Shown: positions 17,921 through 26,536, numbered from the stretch's first letter. The stretch is DNA of 64,000 nt from an uncultured Trichococcus sp. (GCF_963667775.1 NZ_OY764015.1:2407001-2471000); one strand, 5' to 3'. Made by a program: numbers and translations. Notes: generated from the letters alone by a model not told the origin.

Positions 17921-18104
17921 CATTCCGACAGCCGAATTCCCGGCGAACGGCTTCACACCGGGAAACTGACCCATTCCGTTAGCTGAATTCCCGGCGAACG
18001 GCTTCACACCGGGAAACTGACCCATTCCGTTGGCCGAATTCCCGGCGAACGGCTTCACACCGGGAACCCGACCCATTTCCGTTAGCCGAATTCCCGGTGA
18101 GCTC
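17921..18104. repeat. Tandem 51-bp hairpin repeat, three full units plus a partial
   Basis: Near-identical units begin at 17934, 17985 and 18036, with a partial one at 18088: exact 51-bp steps, then one of 52. Each unit carries TTCCCGG and CCGGGAA as hairpin arms, separated by a 14-base loop, plus a spacer with CATTCCGTTAGC. Because 51 is divisible by 3, the minus strand stays open as a 17-residue repeat, but no RBS supports translation. There are no unique spacers, so it is not CRISPR. The same arm sequence recurs at 61.2 kb. Confidence 0.9.
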
Positions 18105-18148
18105 CCGCAATCTTTGTGCTATGATGGTAAAAAAGCAGGGGAGGGATC

Positions 18149-18331
18149 ATGATGGTCGAACTGGATCGGTTGGTCAAACTGCTCGTGGAGAAGCTACTGC
18201 GTTCGTCCAAAAAACCGAAACCAAGCGGGGATGGGACTGATGAGGGAACAGCAGGAGGGCATAAGCCCCTAGAGAGCATCTTGGGGGAAGCCACCAAAAA
18301 CGAAACGGACGAAAAAATGCCTGAAGGATGA
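18149..18331 (+). CDS. Small hypothetical protein
   Basis: 60 residues. Support comes from GGGGAGGG directly upstream of ATG 18149 and an extended -10 (TGCTATGAT, 18116-18124). The first 20 residues form an amphipathic helix (LDRLVKLLVEKLL), and the rest is charged and disordered. I do not recognise a family. It converges with the next gene, with 5 bases between them. The second in-frame ATG (18152) is an equally good start. Confidence 0.5.
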   Translation: MMVELDRLVKLLVEKLLRSSKKPKPSGDGTDEGTAGGHKPLESILGEATKNETDEKMPEG

Positions 18332-18336
18332 GTCCT

Positions 18337-18645
18337 TCAGACATATTGGAGCAGTTCGTCATAATAAAGCTTCGTGATCAATTCCCGGTCTGCGGTAGTG
18401 GGTTTGTCGATGTAGATGACGTATTCGGCATCCCAGGTATAGGCGGATGTGCCTTCCAAAAACGGGTTTTCTACGGGCGTTTCGGTTTCCAATTCGGCGA
18501 TGAGGACGGCGATGTAGTCTTCGCTTTCGGTTTCGTCATGGAAGTCGAAGTCGTCGCTTGTCTCGATGTAGAGTTTGTAGGCTTTTTTCGGGTGCTCGGC
18601 TTTGAATTTTTGGATGATCGCAATTTCTTTGTCCAGGTTTCTCAT
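18337..18645 (-). CDS. Hypothetical acidic protein
   Basis: 102 residues, preceded by GGGAG 8 bases before the start codon, with good codon use. It is acidic, with a helical N-terminus (LDKEIAIIQKFKAEHPKKAYKL) and a middle of alternating strands. It has no signal peptide or membrane segment. The order suggests a small alpha/beta single-domain protein. I do not recognise the family. Its upstream region shows a -10-like TATGAT on the minus strand. Confidence 0.7.
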   Translation of the reverse strand: MRNLDKEIAIIQKFKAEHPKKAYKLYIETSDDFDFHDETESEDYIAVLIAELETETPVENPFLEGTSAYTWDAEYVIYIDKPTTADRELITKLYYDELLQYV

Positions 18646-18803
18646 GGTGCTTGCTCCCTTCGGAAATGGCTTTGGATCAAGTGTTTTCTATAGGACTATC
18701 ATAACATTCTCGACCTGCATCTGCACTTAATAACGCGGCGGTGGGTGAGGGTTGCGGGCGGATGGTCTATGATGGGATTAACCAATTTTAAGGAGGGATC
18801 AGC

Positions 18804-19004
18804 ATGGAAATCGCAATTTTACAGCACGTGGATTTTGAAGGGCCAGCGGAAATCGAGAATTGGTGCCGGCAGACCGGAAACGGCACCGCCTACACGCAGA
18901 CGGCAGCAGAAATCCGGAATTATCCGATCCCCGCGAGCAACCGGGAGCTGCTTTATCGCTTGCTGGACGGGTTGAATGCTAGCGTTCCGGATTGGACAGC
19001 ATAA
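18804..19004 (+). pseudogene. Internally deleted class-I glutamine amidotransferase remnant
   Basis: 66 codons with a strong RBS (AAGGAGGG). The first ~25 residues, EIAILQHVDFEGPAEIENW, read as the start of GMP-synthase-like glutamine amidotransferases. The last ~35, with TAAEIRNYPIPASNRELLYR, read like the C-terminal tail of the same family. The central region with the catalytic Cys and His is absent, though such proteins are about 230 residues long. The simplest reading is an in-frame internal deletion of about 160 codons. The family match is from memory of the termini, so a true small protein remains possible. Confidence 0.55.
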
Positions 19005-19059
19005 ATCAGGCGAAATCGACAGGCTGGGTGAATCGGAATTTCCGGTGAAAGATTGATCC

Positions 19060-19230
19060 GTCGGCTGTTTGTCAGGTGCTCCCGCGCGAACAACCGACGA
19101 ATCCCCTTTGTGTCTGCCGATGTGCAGCAGCTTCTTTGAGAACAGCTGACGAAAGGTGTTTATGTCGGCTGATAAGCAGTCGCTCTCTTTCGAACAGCCG
19201 ACAAGCCTTACATATTGTCGGCTGTTCCAC
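19060..19230. repeat. Tandem hairpin array, ~52-bp period (GTCGGCTG family)
   Basis: GTCGGCTG-like left arms begin at 19060, 19112 (degenerate), 19164 and 19217, steps of 52, 52 and 53 bp. The first three have complementary right arms such as AACAACCGAC and AACAGCCGAC. The sequence differs entirely from the 17.9-kb array, but the period is the same. It lies between convergent transcription units. Confidence 0.8.
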
Positions 19231-19260
19231 ATTTATGCACCTAATATCCGCAAAACGCAG

Positions 19261-19291
19261 AAAGAGGCTGGGACAAAATCCCAGCCTCTTT
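19261..19291. terminator. Bidirectional terminator at the end of the rib operon
   Basis: AAAGAGGCTGGGA pairs with TCCCAGCCTCTTT around CAAAA. It ends the minus-strand rib operon 7 bases from the last stop codon. Confidence 0.88.
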
Positions 19292-19297
19292 CGGTTG

Positions 19298-19963
19298 TTA
19301 AAGCAAGTCATTCAATTCGCGGATATCGTCTATCAGTGCATCCGCCGATTCCAGTTCCCCGGGGAAGCCGAAACCATAACGGCAGCCCACTGTGTGGACG
19401 GGATGATGCTCGGCGACCTCGATGTCTTGGAAACGGTCTCCCACAATCAGGTAGCCGCTAGGGAAAACAGATCGGATCGATTCGAAGATTTCATATTTTG
19501 GGATGAAGCCGAAATCTTCCGTGCAGTACATGCCATCGAAGTAGCGGTCCAACCCGAAGCTTTTCCGGTGCGCTTCCATGTAGGCCCGGCTACAGTTGCT
19601 CAAAAAGACCAAGCGGTAGCCTTTCTCCTTCAATGCCTGCAGTGTTTCCAGGGCGCCTTCATAAAGGACTGCCTGCCCGGTTTGGGCTTTTTCCAGCAGA
19701 ATCTGGCCGATCATTTTTGAGGCCTTCGATCGGACCTCTTCATCCAGGTCGGGCATGAAATTTTCCCACATTGCTTTGCTGCTGTAGCCCAGCCACTTCG
19801 TGATTTCCGCATCCGCCCAATCCCTGGGAGCGGCGTAGTCGGCATCAACGAGGTAAGCATAGGCTTGTTTGAAAGCGTGGATGTAATTCCGGGTACTGTC
19901 ATGGATGGTGCCGTCATAGTCAAGGATGATGGTGCGGACACCTTTGAACATTAGTTTTTCCAT
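19298..19963 (-). CDS. HAD-family phosphatase in the riboflavin operon
   Basis: 221 residues. The HAD motifs are complete: motif I DYDGTIHD (nucleophile Asp), a helical cap domain (about 25-95), motif II LSNCS, the motif III Lys in FIPKYEIF, and motif IV VGDRFQDIE. It starts 6 bases after the ribH stop codon and shares its terminator, so it is cotranscribed with the riboflavin genes. The pathway needs a phosphatase to remove the phosphate from the RibD product before RibH acts, a step done by HAD enzymes in other bacteria. I infer that role here. Phosphoglycolate phosphatase-like activity is the alternative. Confidence 0.88.
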   Translation of the reverse strand: MEKLMFKGVRTIILDYDGTIHDSTRNYIHAFKQAYAYLVDADYAAPRDWADAEITKWLGYSSKAMWENFMPDLDEEVRSKASKMIGQILLEKAQTGQAVLYEGALETLQALKEKGYRLVFLSNCSRAYMEAHRKSFGLDRYFDGMYCTEDFGFIPKYEIFESIRSVFPSGYLIVGDRFQDIEVAEHHPVHTVGCRYGFGFPGELESADALIDDIRELNDLL

Positions 19964-19969
19964 AGACTT

Positions 19970-20431
19970 TTATAGATTTTTGAGCAGGTTGGCCATTTCG
20001 ATGGCGGATACGGCACAATCATAGCCTTTGTTGCCTGCTTTCGTGCCGGCACGCTCAATGGCTTGTTCGATCGTGTCGGTCGTCAGTACGCCGAAGATGA
20101 CCGGAACGCCGGTACTCATGGAGGCTGTCGCTACGCCTTTGGAAACTTCGGAACAGACGTAATCGAAATGCGCCGTTGCGCCCTTGATGACGGCGCCCAA
20201 AGTGATGACGGCATCATATTTTCCGGAAGCCGCCATTTTTTGTGCGACCAATGGGATTTCGTATGCGCCGGGCACCCATGCCAAGTCGATGGCATCTTCA
20301 GCCACGCCATGGCGTTTCAAACCGTCCAAGGCGCCGCCCACCAATTTTGAGCCGATGAATTCGTTGAATCTTGCCACCACGATCGCGATTTTTAAATCCT
20401 GTGCAATTAATTGTCCTTCGATGATGTTCAT
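19970..20431 (-). CDS. ribH: 6,7-dimethyl-8-ribityllumazine synthase
   Basis: 153 residues, normal length. It condenses the ribityl-aminouracil with 3,4-dihydroxy-2-butanone 4-phosphate, forming icosahedral or pentameric assemblies. [15 protein letters not shown], the substrate loop [29 protein letters not shown] with its catalytic His, and [20 protein letters not shown] are all present. The RBS AGGAGG is upstream. It is the fourth gene of the operon, directly followed by the HAD phosphatase gene. Confidence 0.96.
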   Translation of the reverse strand: MNIIEGQLIAQDLKIAIVVARFNEFIGSKLVGGALDGLKRHGVAEDAIDLAWVPGAYEIPLVAQKMAASGKYDAVITLGAVIKGATAHFDYVCSEVSKGVATASMSTGVPVIFGVLTTDTIEQAIERAGTKAGNKGYDCAVSAIEMANLLKNL

Positions 20432-20462
20432 TTTGTTTTCCTCCTGTTTGGTTGTTTTGTTT

Positions 20463-21659
20463 TTATAAATCCAAATAATGCCCCATCTTTTGTTTCTTTG
20501 TTTCCATATAGCGCTGCGTTTCGCCGAATATTTCCAACTGGATCGGAAGTCTTTCGGTGATCTTCACGCCGTGTTTCTTCAGACCTTCTATCTTAAGCGG
20601 GTTGTTCGTCAAAAGCCGGATTTCCTTGACGCCCAAGTCCTGCAGCATTTCGTCAGCCATGTAGTATTCGCGCAGATCGCTTGGGAATCCCAGCATCAGG
20701 TTGGCTTCAACTGTGTCGTAGCCTTGGTCCTGCAGCGCATAAGCATGGATTTTGTTGACGAGGCCGATGCCGCGTCCTTCCTGGCGCAAGTAGACCAAGA
20801 CCCCTCGGCCTGCCGCGGCGATCTGCTTCATGGCCGCGTCCAATTGCTGGCCGCAGTCGCAGCGTTTCGATCCGAAGACATCGCCTGTCAAGCATTCGGA
20901 GTGGATGCGCACCAGAACGGGTTCTTCCGTCGTGACATCGCCCATGACCAAGGCGACGTGATGCTCATCCGCATCGATCTTGTTCACGTAAGTGTAGATG
21001 TCGAACTCGCCGTATTTCGTGGGCAGTTTGGCCTGGCCTTCGCGCATGTAGAGCTGTTCGTTCTCCTTGCGGTAGGCGATCAGGTCGGCGATTGTGCCGA
21101 TTTTCAGGTCATGCTCTTTGGCGAAAGTGATCAGTTCGGCTGTGCGCATCATTGTGCCGTCATCGGCCATGATTTCGCAGCAGAGTCCTGCCGGCTTCAA
21201 TCCGGCCAAACGGGCCAAATCGACGGTGGCTTCGGTATGGCCGTTACGCGCGAGCACACCGTTGTCGACTGCCTTCAGCGGGAAGATATGGCCAGGGCGG
21301 CGGAAATCTTCAGGCTTGGCGCCATCCTCCACAGCCTTCATGACGGTCAGAGAGCGTTCGAAAGCCGAGATGCCGGTGGTTGTCTCGACATGGTCGATGG
21401 CGACGGTGAAGGCCGTACCGTGATTATCGGTGTTGCGGTCCACCATCGGGGTCAGCACCAGTTTTTCGGTGAGCGTCCGATCCATCGGCATGCAGATCAA
21501 ACCTTTTGCGTAGATGGCCATGAAATTGATGTTTTCCGGCGTCGCAAATTCGGCTGCGCAGATCAGGTCGCCTTCATTTTCGCGGTCTTCATCATCCACC
21601 AGCACAATGATTTTGCCGGCTCTGATGTCCGCGATGAGTTCTTCGGATGTGTTGAACAT
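20463..21659 (-). CDS. ribBA: Bifunctional DHBP synthase / GTP cyclohydrolase II
   Basis: 398 residues, a fusion. The N-terminal half (about 1-200) makes 3,4-dihydroxy-2-butanone 4-phosphate from ribulose 5-phosphate, with [18 protein letters not shown] and [14 protein letters not shown] as metal and active-site motifs. The C-terminal half (about 205-398) is GTP cyclohydrolase II, opening GTP to the first pyrimidine intermediate. It has the zinc ligands in [17 protein letters not shown] and the catalytic region [10 protein letters not shown]. Both active sites look intact. It lies between ribE and ribH in the operon. Confidence 0.96.
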   Translation of the reverse strand: MFNTSEELIADIRAGKIIVLVDDEDRENEGDLICAAEFATPENINFMAIYAKGLICMPMDRTLTEKLVLTPMVDRNTDNHGTAFTVAIDHVETTTGISAFERSLTVMKAVEDGAKPEDFRRPGHIFPLKAVDNGVLARNGHTEATVDLARLAGLKPAGLCCEIMADDGTMMRTAELITFAKEHDLKIGTIADLIAYRKENEQLYMREGQAKLPTKYGEFDIYTYVNKIDADEHHVALVMGDVTTEEPVLVRIHSECLTGDVFGSKRCDCGQQLDAAMKQIAAAGRGVLVYLRQEGRGIGLVNKIHAYALQDQGYDTVEANLMLGFPSDLREYYMADEMLQDLGVKEIRLLTNNPLKIEGLKKHGVKITERLPIQLEIFGETQRYMETKKQKMGHYLDL

Positions 21660-21679
21660 GTATGTTTTCCTCCTTTTTT

Positions 21680-22333
21680 TCAGAAGAAGCCGTTTTCTTT
21701 CAGGAAGGCTTCAGACAGGTTGCTTTGCTTCGTTTGGGTTTGCGGGCTCAGGCCCAGCAGCTTTTCCACGTATTTACCGATGATGTCGCATTCCAGATTG
21801 ACCGTATCGCCCAACTTCTTCTCGAGCAGGATCGTCTCTGCTCCAGTATGGGGAATGATGGATACCTGGAATGATTGACTGTCAACTGTAGCCACAGTCA
21901 GGCTGACGCCGTCGATGGCGATCGAGCCTTTTTCGATGATGTAGCGGAGCAGCTCGGGCCCGGCCGAAATGGTGATCCAGACGGCGTTATCGTCCTTGCG
22001 GTATTCCTTGATCGAGCCGGTCCCGTCGATGTGGCCGCTGACGATGTGCCCGCCCAGGCGGGTGTCGAGCTTCAGTGCCCGTTCCAGATTGACGCGGCCG
22101 CCCATCTGCAGGGCGCCAAGGTTTGAGCGCTGCAGCGTTTCCGGCATGACGTCCGCATCGAAGGCATCCTTATGCAGCTTCGTGACGGTAAGGCAGACGC
22201 CGTTGGTGGAAATGCTGTCGCCGATTTTTGTGTCTGCCAGCACTTTTTTTCCGCCGATAGTGACGACGGAAGATTTTTGGCCGTGGCGGATGCCTTTTAA
22301 GGTGCCGACTTCTTCGATGATTCCAGTAAACAT
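21680..22333 (-). CDS. ribE: Riboflavin synthase, alpha chain
   Basis: 217 residues from the ATG at 22333, chosen because [12 protein letters not shown] is the invariant family N-terminus and GGGAGG lies upstream; the open frame further upstream is a shadow of ribD. The enzyme dismutates two lumazines to riboflavin. Two similar barrel domains are visible: the first with [11 protein letters not shown], the second with [12 protein letters not shown] and [12 protein letters not shown]. It lies between ribD and ribBA. Confidence 0.95.
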   Translation of the reverse strand: MFTGIIEEVGTLKGIRHGQKSSVVTIGGKKVLADTKIGDSISTNGVCLTVTKLHKDAFDADVMPETLQRSNLGALQMGGRVNLERALKLDTRLGGHIVSGHIDGTGSIKEYRKDDNAVWITISAGPELLRYIIEKGSIAIDGVSLTVATVDSQSFQVSIIPHTGAETILLEKKLGDTVNLECDIIGKYVEKLLGLSPQTQTKQSNLSEAFLKENGFF

Positions 22334-22356
22334 GAATGTCCTCCCACTTTCCTCTA

Positions 22357-23460
22357 TTATTCGTTCTTGGAAAGGTAGCCTTCCAAGAGGATGTCTTCCC
22401 CTACGGTATTGGCTTTCAGATCGATCACGCTGAAAGCTTGGCTCAGCTTCTCGATCCCTTCTCCGCCGACAGGTGTTTTTGCTGTTTCTCCGCCGATCAG
22501 TTTCGGGGCGATGTAGACCTGCACCTTGTCGACGATGCCTGCCTCCAGGGCGGAAAAGTTCAGGGTTGCGCCGCCTTCCAGCAGGATGCTGTCGATGCCG
22601 CGCTCCCCGAGGGCCTTCATCAGCACCTTCAGATCGGTCCGCCCATCTTTGGCGGGTACAGTCAGAAGATCGATGCCGGCTGCTTCGAGCCGGACTGCCT
22701 TGCTGCGGTCCGCCCGTTCTGTCGTTGCGATAAGAGTCTTGGCCGTGTCCTGATTTTGGAGCACTTTTGCTTCCAATGGGATGCACAAGGTGCTGTCGAC
22801 GATGATCCGCACGGGATTTTTCCCTCCTGGAATGCGGGAGGTCAATTGCGGGTCATCCATGATGACGGTCTGGACCCCGACCATGATGCCGCTGAGGGCG
22901 CTGCGCAGTTGGTGCACGCGCTCCCTCGCGGCCGGTCCGGTGATCCATTGCGATTCGCCGGTCCGGGTCGCAATCTTTCCGTCCAAGGACATCGCGGCCT
23001 TCATGACGACGAAGGGTTCTTTTTTGACGATGTATTTCATGAATATTTCATTCAAACGGCTGCTTTCTTTGGCTAGGACACCGGTCACCACTTCGATGCC
23101 GGCAGCTTGCAGTTTCTTGACGCCGCGACCGGAAACCAATGGATTCGGATCCAAAGCTGCGATGACGACCCGACCGATTTTCTTTTCGATGATCTTGTCG
23201 GAGCAGGGCGGTGTTTTGCCGAAATGGGAGCAGGGTTCCAGGGTCACGTAGATGGTTGCGCCGGCCACATCTTCTGTTGCCGAGCGGAACGCGTTCACTT
23301 CAGCATGCCCCTCCCCGATTTTTTCGTGGTAGCCGGATCCGATGATGCGTCCGTCCTTGACGATGATGGCGCCGACCATCGGATTTGGTGCGACGGCACC
23401 TCGGCCTTTCTCGGCAAGTTCCAGCGCCATTTGCATAAAGTGTGTATCTTTATCTTGCAT
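22357..23460 (-). CDS. ribD: Bifunctional deaminase/reductase
   Basis: 367 residues. It deaminates the pyrimidine intermediate and then reduces its ribosyl side chain with NADPH. The N-terminal deaminase (about 1-145) has the zinc signature HAEVNAF and PCSHFGKTPPCSD. The C-terminal reductase (about 150-360) has MAMSLDGKIATRTGESQWITG-like elements and LLEGGATLNFSAL. It is the first coding gene after the FMN riboswitch, 29 bases past the second leader hairpin. RBS GGAGG. Confidence 0.95.
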   Translation of the reverse strand: MQDKDTHFMQMALELAEKGRGAVAPNPMVGAIIVKDGRIIGSGYHEKIGEGHAEVNAFRSATEDVAGATIYVTLEPCSHFGKTPPCSDKIIEKKIGRVVIAALDPNPLVSGRGVKKLQAAGIEVVTGVLAKESSRLNEIFMKYIVKKEPFVVMKAAMSLDGKIATRTGESQWITGPAARERVHQLRSALSGIMVGVQTVIMDDPQLTSRIPGGKNPVRIIVDSTLCIPLEAKVLQNQDTAKTLIATTERADRSKAVRLEAAGIDLLTVPAKDGRTDLKVLMKALGERGIDSILLEGGATLNFSALEAGIVDKVQVYIAPKLIGGETAKTPVGGEGIEKLSQAFSVIDLKANTVGEDILLEGYLSKNE

Positions 23461-23488
23461 CTTTGCGTGCCTCCTTTTTCCAAAATAA

Positions 23489-23520
23489 AGAGCCCTGAAC
23501 AGTTTCTGCTTCAGGGCTCG
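23489..23520 (-). terminator. Second leader terminator, next to ribD
   Basis: Read on the minus strand, GAGCCCTGAA and TTCAGGGCTC pair around CAGAAACTG and are followed by TTTATTTTGG. It is a complete terminator-like hairpin within the riboflavin leader, downstream of the first one and only 29 bases from ribD. Confidence 0.7.
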
Positions 23521-23546
23521 ACAAAGGAAGGCCAGCTAAATAAAGC

Positions 23547-23582
23547 CAAAAAATCCCTGGGTATAGACTACACCCAGGGATT
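23547..23582 (-). terminator. First leader terminator of the rib operon
   Basis: On the minus strand, AATCCCTGGGT pairs with ACCCAGGGATT and is followed by TTTTTT. It is the expected expression platform of the FMN riboswitch, about 85 bases after the aptamer. Confidence 0.85.
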
Positions 23583-23666
23583 GACGTTCCGATTCATGAA
23601 CGGATGGCGCGAAAGCGTTTTTTGTACGACAAATAAACGTAGTGTGCCATTCGATAAATGGTTTTT

Positions 23667-23773
23667 GTCTTCTTTCATCCAGACTCTGACTGTCGGCTTC
23701 GGAATCTAACCGAATCTGCCTTGCGGCTCGTGGGCTTTACCACCGGTAGGGATTTTCACCCGTCCCTGAAGAC
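23667..23773 (-). ncRNA. FMN riboswitch (RFN element)
   Basis: On the minus strand the element is closed by GTCTTC/GAAGAC. It contains conserved segments such as CAGGG, GGGTGAAAATCCCTACCGG, GCCCACGAGCC, AGATTCGGTTAGATTCCGA and AGTCTGGATG. FMN binding favours premature termination in the leader. It controls ribD-ribE-ribBA-ribH and the HAD gene. Confidence 0.97.
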
Positions 23774-23793
23774 TATTCAATTAAGTTGTCTCT

Positions 23794-23822
23794 AGGATAA
23801 TCCCAATCCGTATCATTGTCAA
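23794..23822 (-). promoter_or_regulatory. Promoter of the rib operon
   Basis: On the minus strand, a consensus -35 TTGACA (23822-23817), exact 17-bp spacer, and TATCCT (23799-23794), about 20 bases before the aptamer. Confidence 0.85.
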
Positions 23823-23936
23823 ATGAAAAATTTTGCAAACAAAAGTTCATTGTCGGATAAGCACCTGATGCGGCAAAGGCCGGCCCTTATGCAGATCGAA
23901 TCAGGCCGTATTATAACCGAAAGATTAAAATAAAGT

Positions 23937-23965
23937 TTGTAATCCATTAGAATTGGGTATAAAAT
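23937..23965 (+). promoter_or_regulatory. Promoter of argF
   Basis: TTGTAA (23937-23942), 17-bp spacer, TAAAAT (23960-23965). It diverges from the rib promoter. No clear ArgR box is visible. Confidence 0.55.
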
Positions 23966-24052
23966 GAGTCCAATAATAGTTGCATCATGACTCAGAAATG
24001 ATCGTTCACAAGAGCGATAGTGAGAATAACATTAAAAGGGGATGGCGGAATT

Positions 24053-25066
24053 TTGGAACAAGTATTTCAAGGAAGAAGCTTATTGGCGGAAAAAGATTTC
24101 ACTCGGGAAGAATTGGAGTATCTGATTGATTTTTCGGCACATCTGAAGGATCTGAAGAAACGAAATATTCCGCACCGTTATCTAGAAGGCAAAAACATTG
24201 CCCTTTTGTTCGAAAAAGCCTCCACTCGTACCAGAGCCGCTTTTACAGTGGCTGCCATTGATCTTGGGGCGCATCCTGAATATTTGGGGAAAAATGACAT
24301 CCAATTGGGCAAAAAGGAATCCGTTGAAGACACCGCTAAAGTGCTAGGAAGCATGTTCGATGGCATCGAATTCCGTGGTTTCAGCCAAAAAACTGTCGAA
24401 GATCTGGCGAAATATGCCGGTGTACCGGTATGGAACGGCTTGACGGATGAGTGGCATCCAACCCAAATGATCGCTGATTTCCTTACGGTCAAAGAACATT
24501 TCGGCAAGTTGGCCGGGCTTAAATTGGTCTATGTCGGGGACGGACGCAACAATGTCGCCAACAGCCTGTTGGTTACCGGCGCTATCCTCGGTGTGCATGT
24601 CACGATCTGCGCGCCGGAATCATTATTCCCGACCGATGAATTGGTTGAGATGGCACAGAAGTTCGCTGAAAAGAGCGGCAGTAAAATCGAAATCACAGCC
24701 GATGTGGCCAAAGGCGTAAAAGCGGCTGATGTCCTTTACACCGATGTATGGGTATCGATGGGTGAAGAAGATAAATTTGCAGAACGTATCGAATTGTTGG
24801 CGCCTTATCAGATCAATATAGAGATGATTGAAAAGACAGGGAATGACGATGTGATCATGCTGCACTGTTTGCCGGCTTTCCATGATACGAAAACGCAATA
24901 CGGGCAGGAAATCGCGGAAACATTCGGCATGCGCGAGATGGAAGTGACCGATGCCGCCTTCCGCAGCAAGCACGGTCTTCAGTTTGAGCAAGCCGAAAAC
25001 CGCATGCATTCCATCAAGGCGATCATGGCTGCGACCTTAGGAAATTTATTTATTCCAAAAGTTTGA
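24053..25066 (+). CDS. argF: Ornithine carbamoyltransferase
   Basis: 337 residues from TTG 24053, selected because homologues begin close to [14 protein letters not shown] and AAAAGGGG lies upstream; an in-frame GTG at 24020 has no RBS. It makes citrulline from carbamoyl phosphate and ornithine. The carbamoyl-phosphate motif STRTRAAF and the ornithine/catalytic loop HCLPAFHD are intact, and [12 protein letters not shown] is present. No arginine deiminase genes adjoin, and argC-argJ-argB-argD-carB follow, so a biosynthetic role is likely. It has its own promoter; the next promoter overlaps its stop codon. Confidence 0.93.
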   Translation: MEQVFQGRSLLAEKDFTREELEYLIDFSAHLKDLKKRNIPHRYLEGKNIALLFEKASTRTRAAFTVAAIDLGAHPEYLGKNDIQLGKKESVEDTAKVLGSMFDGIEFRGFSQKTVEDLAKYAGVPVWNGLTDEWHPTQMIADFLTVKEHFGKLAGLKLVYVGDGRNNVANSLLVTGAILGVHVTICAPESLFPTDELVEMAQKFAEKSGSKIEITADVAKGVKAADVLYTDVWVSMGEEDKFAERIELLAPYQINIEMIEKTGNDDVIMLHCLPAFHDTKTQYGQEIAETFGMREMEVTDAAFRSKHGLQFEQAENRMHSIKAIMAATLGNLFIPKV

Positions 25067-25095
25067 TTGACAAAGTGAAAAACAGATGATAAATT
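25067..25095 (+). promoter_or_regulatory. Promoter of the T-box/arg operon
   Basis: Consensus TTGACA (25067-25072), exact 17-bp spacer, TAAATT (25090-25095). The -35 begins right at the argF stop codon. Confidence 0.8.
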
Positions 25096-25101
25096 TAATG
25101 C

Positions 25102-25393
25102 AAATATCAAACAACATCTAAAAGAACAAAAACTTTGACAAGAAGAGTAATCCATTTGCGCAGTGAAGCGAACCTTGGAGGGTGAAAGCAAGGTCAACCG
25201 CGGTGGATGAACAGGGACTTTGAGTTGATAAGCTGAATGTGAACCATAAAGTTTAATCCGGTTGCCCCGTTATCGCAAAAGTAGCAATACTTGAGTCCGG
25301 CGTGCGCGCATGCTGGAAAATAAGGGTGGCACCACGAACTTTCGTCCCTATACTGAATCTATTTGATTTGGTATAGGCACGGAAGTTTTTTTG
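25102..25393 (+). ncRNA. T-box leader of the arginine operon
   Basis: The hallmark T-box segment AAGGGTGGCACCACG (about 25322-25336) is followed by a terminator hairpin (25338-25393, CTTTCGTCCCTATAC with GTATAGG-CGGAAG, then TTTTTTT). Stem I features include AGTA in GAAGAGTAATCCA, paired as ATCCA/TGGAT, and GAACAGGG on the opposite side. TGGC in the T-box would pair with a tRNA having G as discriminator. AGG (Arg) is a candidate specifier triplet in GAACAGGG, but CAG (Gln) overlaps it and I cannot decide. Uncharged tRNA would stabilise antitermination and switch on argCJBD-carB. Confidence 0.9.
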
Positions 25394-25464
25394 TATAACT
25401 GCAAGACTTTGCAAAACGGGCTTAGCCTGCTTTTGCAACAAATTTAAAAAGGGGGATGGGAAGT

Positions 25465-26505
25465 ATGATTCATGTCAGTATCATTGGAGCAACAGGTTAC
25501 ACGGGGGTGGAATTAGTCCGATTATTGGGATTGCGCGAGGATGTGGTCCTGGATCATCTGACCTCCCGTACGTATGCGGGTCAAAAAATCCAGCATCTTT
25601 TTCCGCACCTGTTGGGCAACGTCGATCACACTTGCGAAGAATTGGATCTGGAACAAGTGACGACGGACAGCGATGTGATTTTTGTGGCTTTGCCGCATGG
25701 ACACGCGTTGCCGATAGCCAAAAAAGCCAAAGAAAAAGGCAAAAAAGTCATCGATCTGGGAGCCGATTTCCGATTGAAGGATGCGGCCGTCTATGAAGAA
25801 TGGTACAAAGTCGCGCACACAGAGCCGGAACTTTTGGAAGAAGCCGTCTACGGTCTGCCCGAATGGGACCGCGACGCAATCAAAGATGCAACAGTCATCG
25901 CCAATCCGGGTTGTTTTGTGACAAGCATCCTCCTGGGATTGATGCCTTTGATGAAGAAAGGCTGGGTTGTCCCGAACAGCATCGTTTGCGATTCCAAATC
26001 GGGCACATCCGGAGCAGGCCGCGCCGGCAATGTAGCGAACCTCTTCACCGAGGTGGAAAGCAGCTTCAAAGCCTACGGTGTAGCACATCACCGCCACACA
26101 CCGGAAATCGAGCAACTGTTGACGCAGATGGCCGGCACGGACACGATGATCCAATTTACGCCGCACCTTGTGCCGATGAGCCGAGGTATCCTCAGCACCA
26201 TCTACGCGACTGTCACTGGGGGACATACGGCAGAAGAAATCCACGCTCTTTTTGAGGAAGCTTACGCCGATGAACCGTTTGTGCAGGTTCTGCCTGCGGG
26301 CATGTGGCCGATGACGAAATCGGTGAAAGGCACAAATAACTGCCAACTGGGTGTCACCTACGACGAACGCACAGGCCGGGTCATCATCGTGTCGGTCATC
26401 GACAACTTGATGAAGGGCGCTGCCGGCCAAGCCGTGCAAAACATGAACCTGATGTTCGGACTTGCCGAAACGACAGGACTACAGATGATAGGGCTTTTCC
26501 CGTAA
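25465..26505 (+). CDS. argC: N-acetyl-gamma-glutamyl-phosphate reductase
   Basis: 346 residues from ATG 25465, preferred over ATG 25456 because AAAAAGGGGG is then 9 bases upstream. It reduces N-acetylglutamyl phosphate with NADPH to the semialdehyde. The Rossmann start VSIIGATGYTGVELVRLL, FVALPHGHA, and the catalytic Cys in ANPGCFVTS are present, with His in AHHRHTPEIEQ. First gene behind the T-box; argJ follows after 31 bases. Confidence 0.96.
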   Translation: MIHVSIIGATGYTGVELVRLLGLREDVVLDHLTSRTYAGQKIQHLFPHLLGNVDHTCEELDLEQVTTDSDVIFVALPHGHALPIAKKAKEKGKKVIDLGADFRLKDAAVYEEWYKVAHTEPELLEEAVYGLPEWDRDAIKDATVIANPGCFVTSILLGLMPLMKKGWVVPNSIVCDSKSGTSGAGRAGNVANLFTEVESSFKAYGVAHHRHTPEIEQLLTQMAGTDTMIQFTPHLVPMSRGILSTIYATVTGGHTAEEIHALFEEAYADEPFVQVLPAGMWPMTKSVKGTNNCQLGVTYDERTGRVIIVSVIDNLMKGAAGQAVQNMNLMFGLAETTGLQMIGLFP

Positions 26506-26536
26506 CAACGGAAGATTGAAGGAGGAAACGGACGAC

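Noticed and set aside
17894..18076. Minus-strand frame coding a 17-residue repeat
   Set aside because: It only reflects that the 51-bp repeat is divisible by three; no RBS and a hairpin-based explanation fits better.
17921..18104. CRISPR array
   Set aside because: Units are tandem with no unique spacers, and there are no cas genes nearby.
20478..21878. 466-codon frame opposite ribBA
   Set aside because: Antisense shadow of an intact riboflavin gene; no family resemblance.
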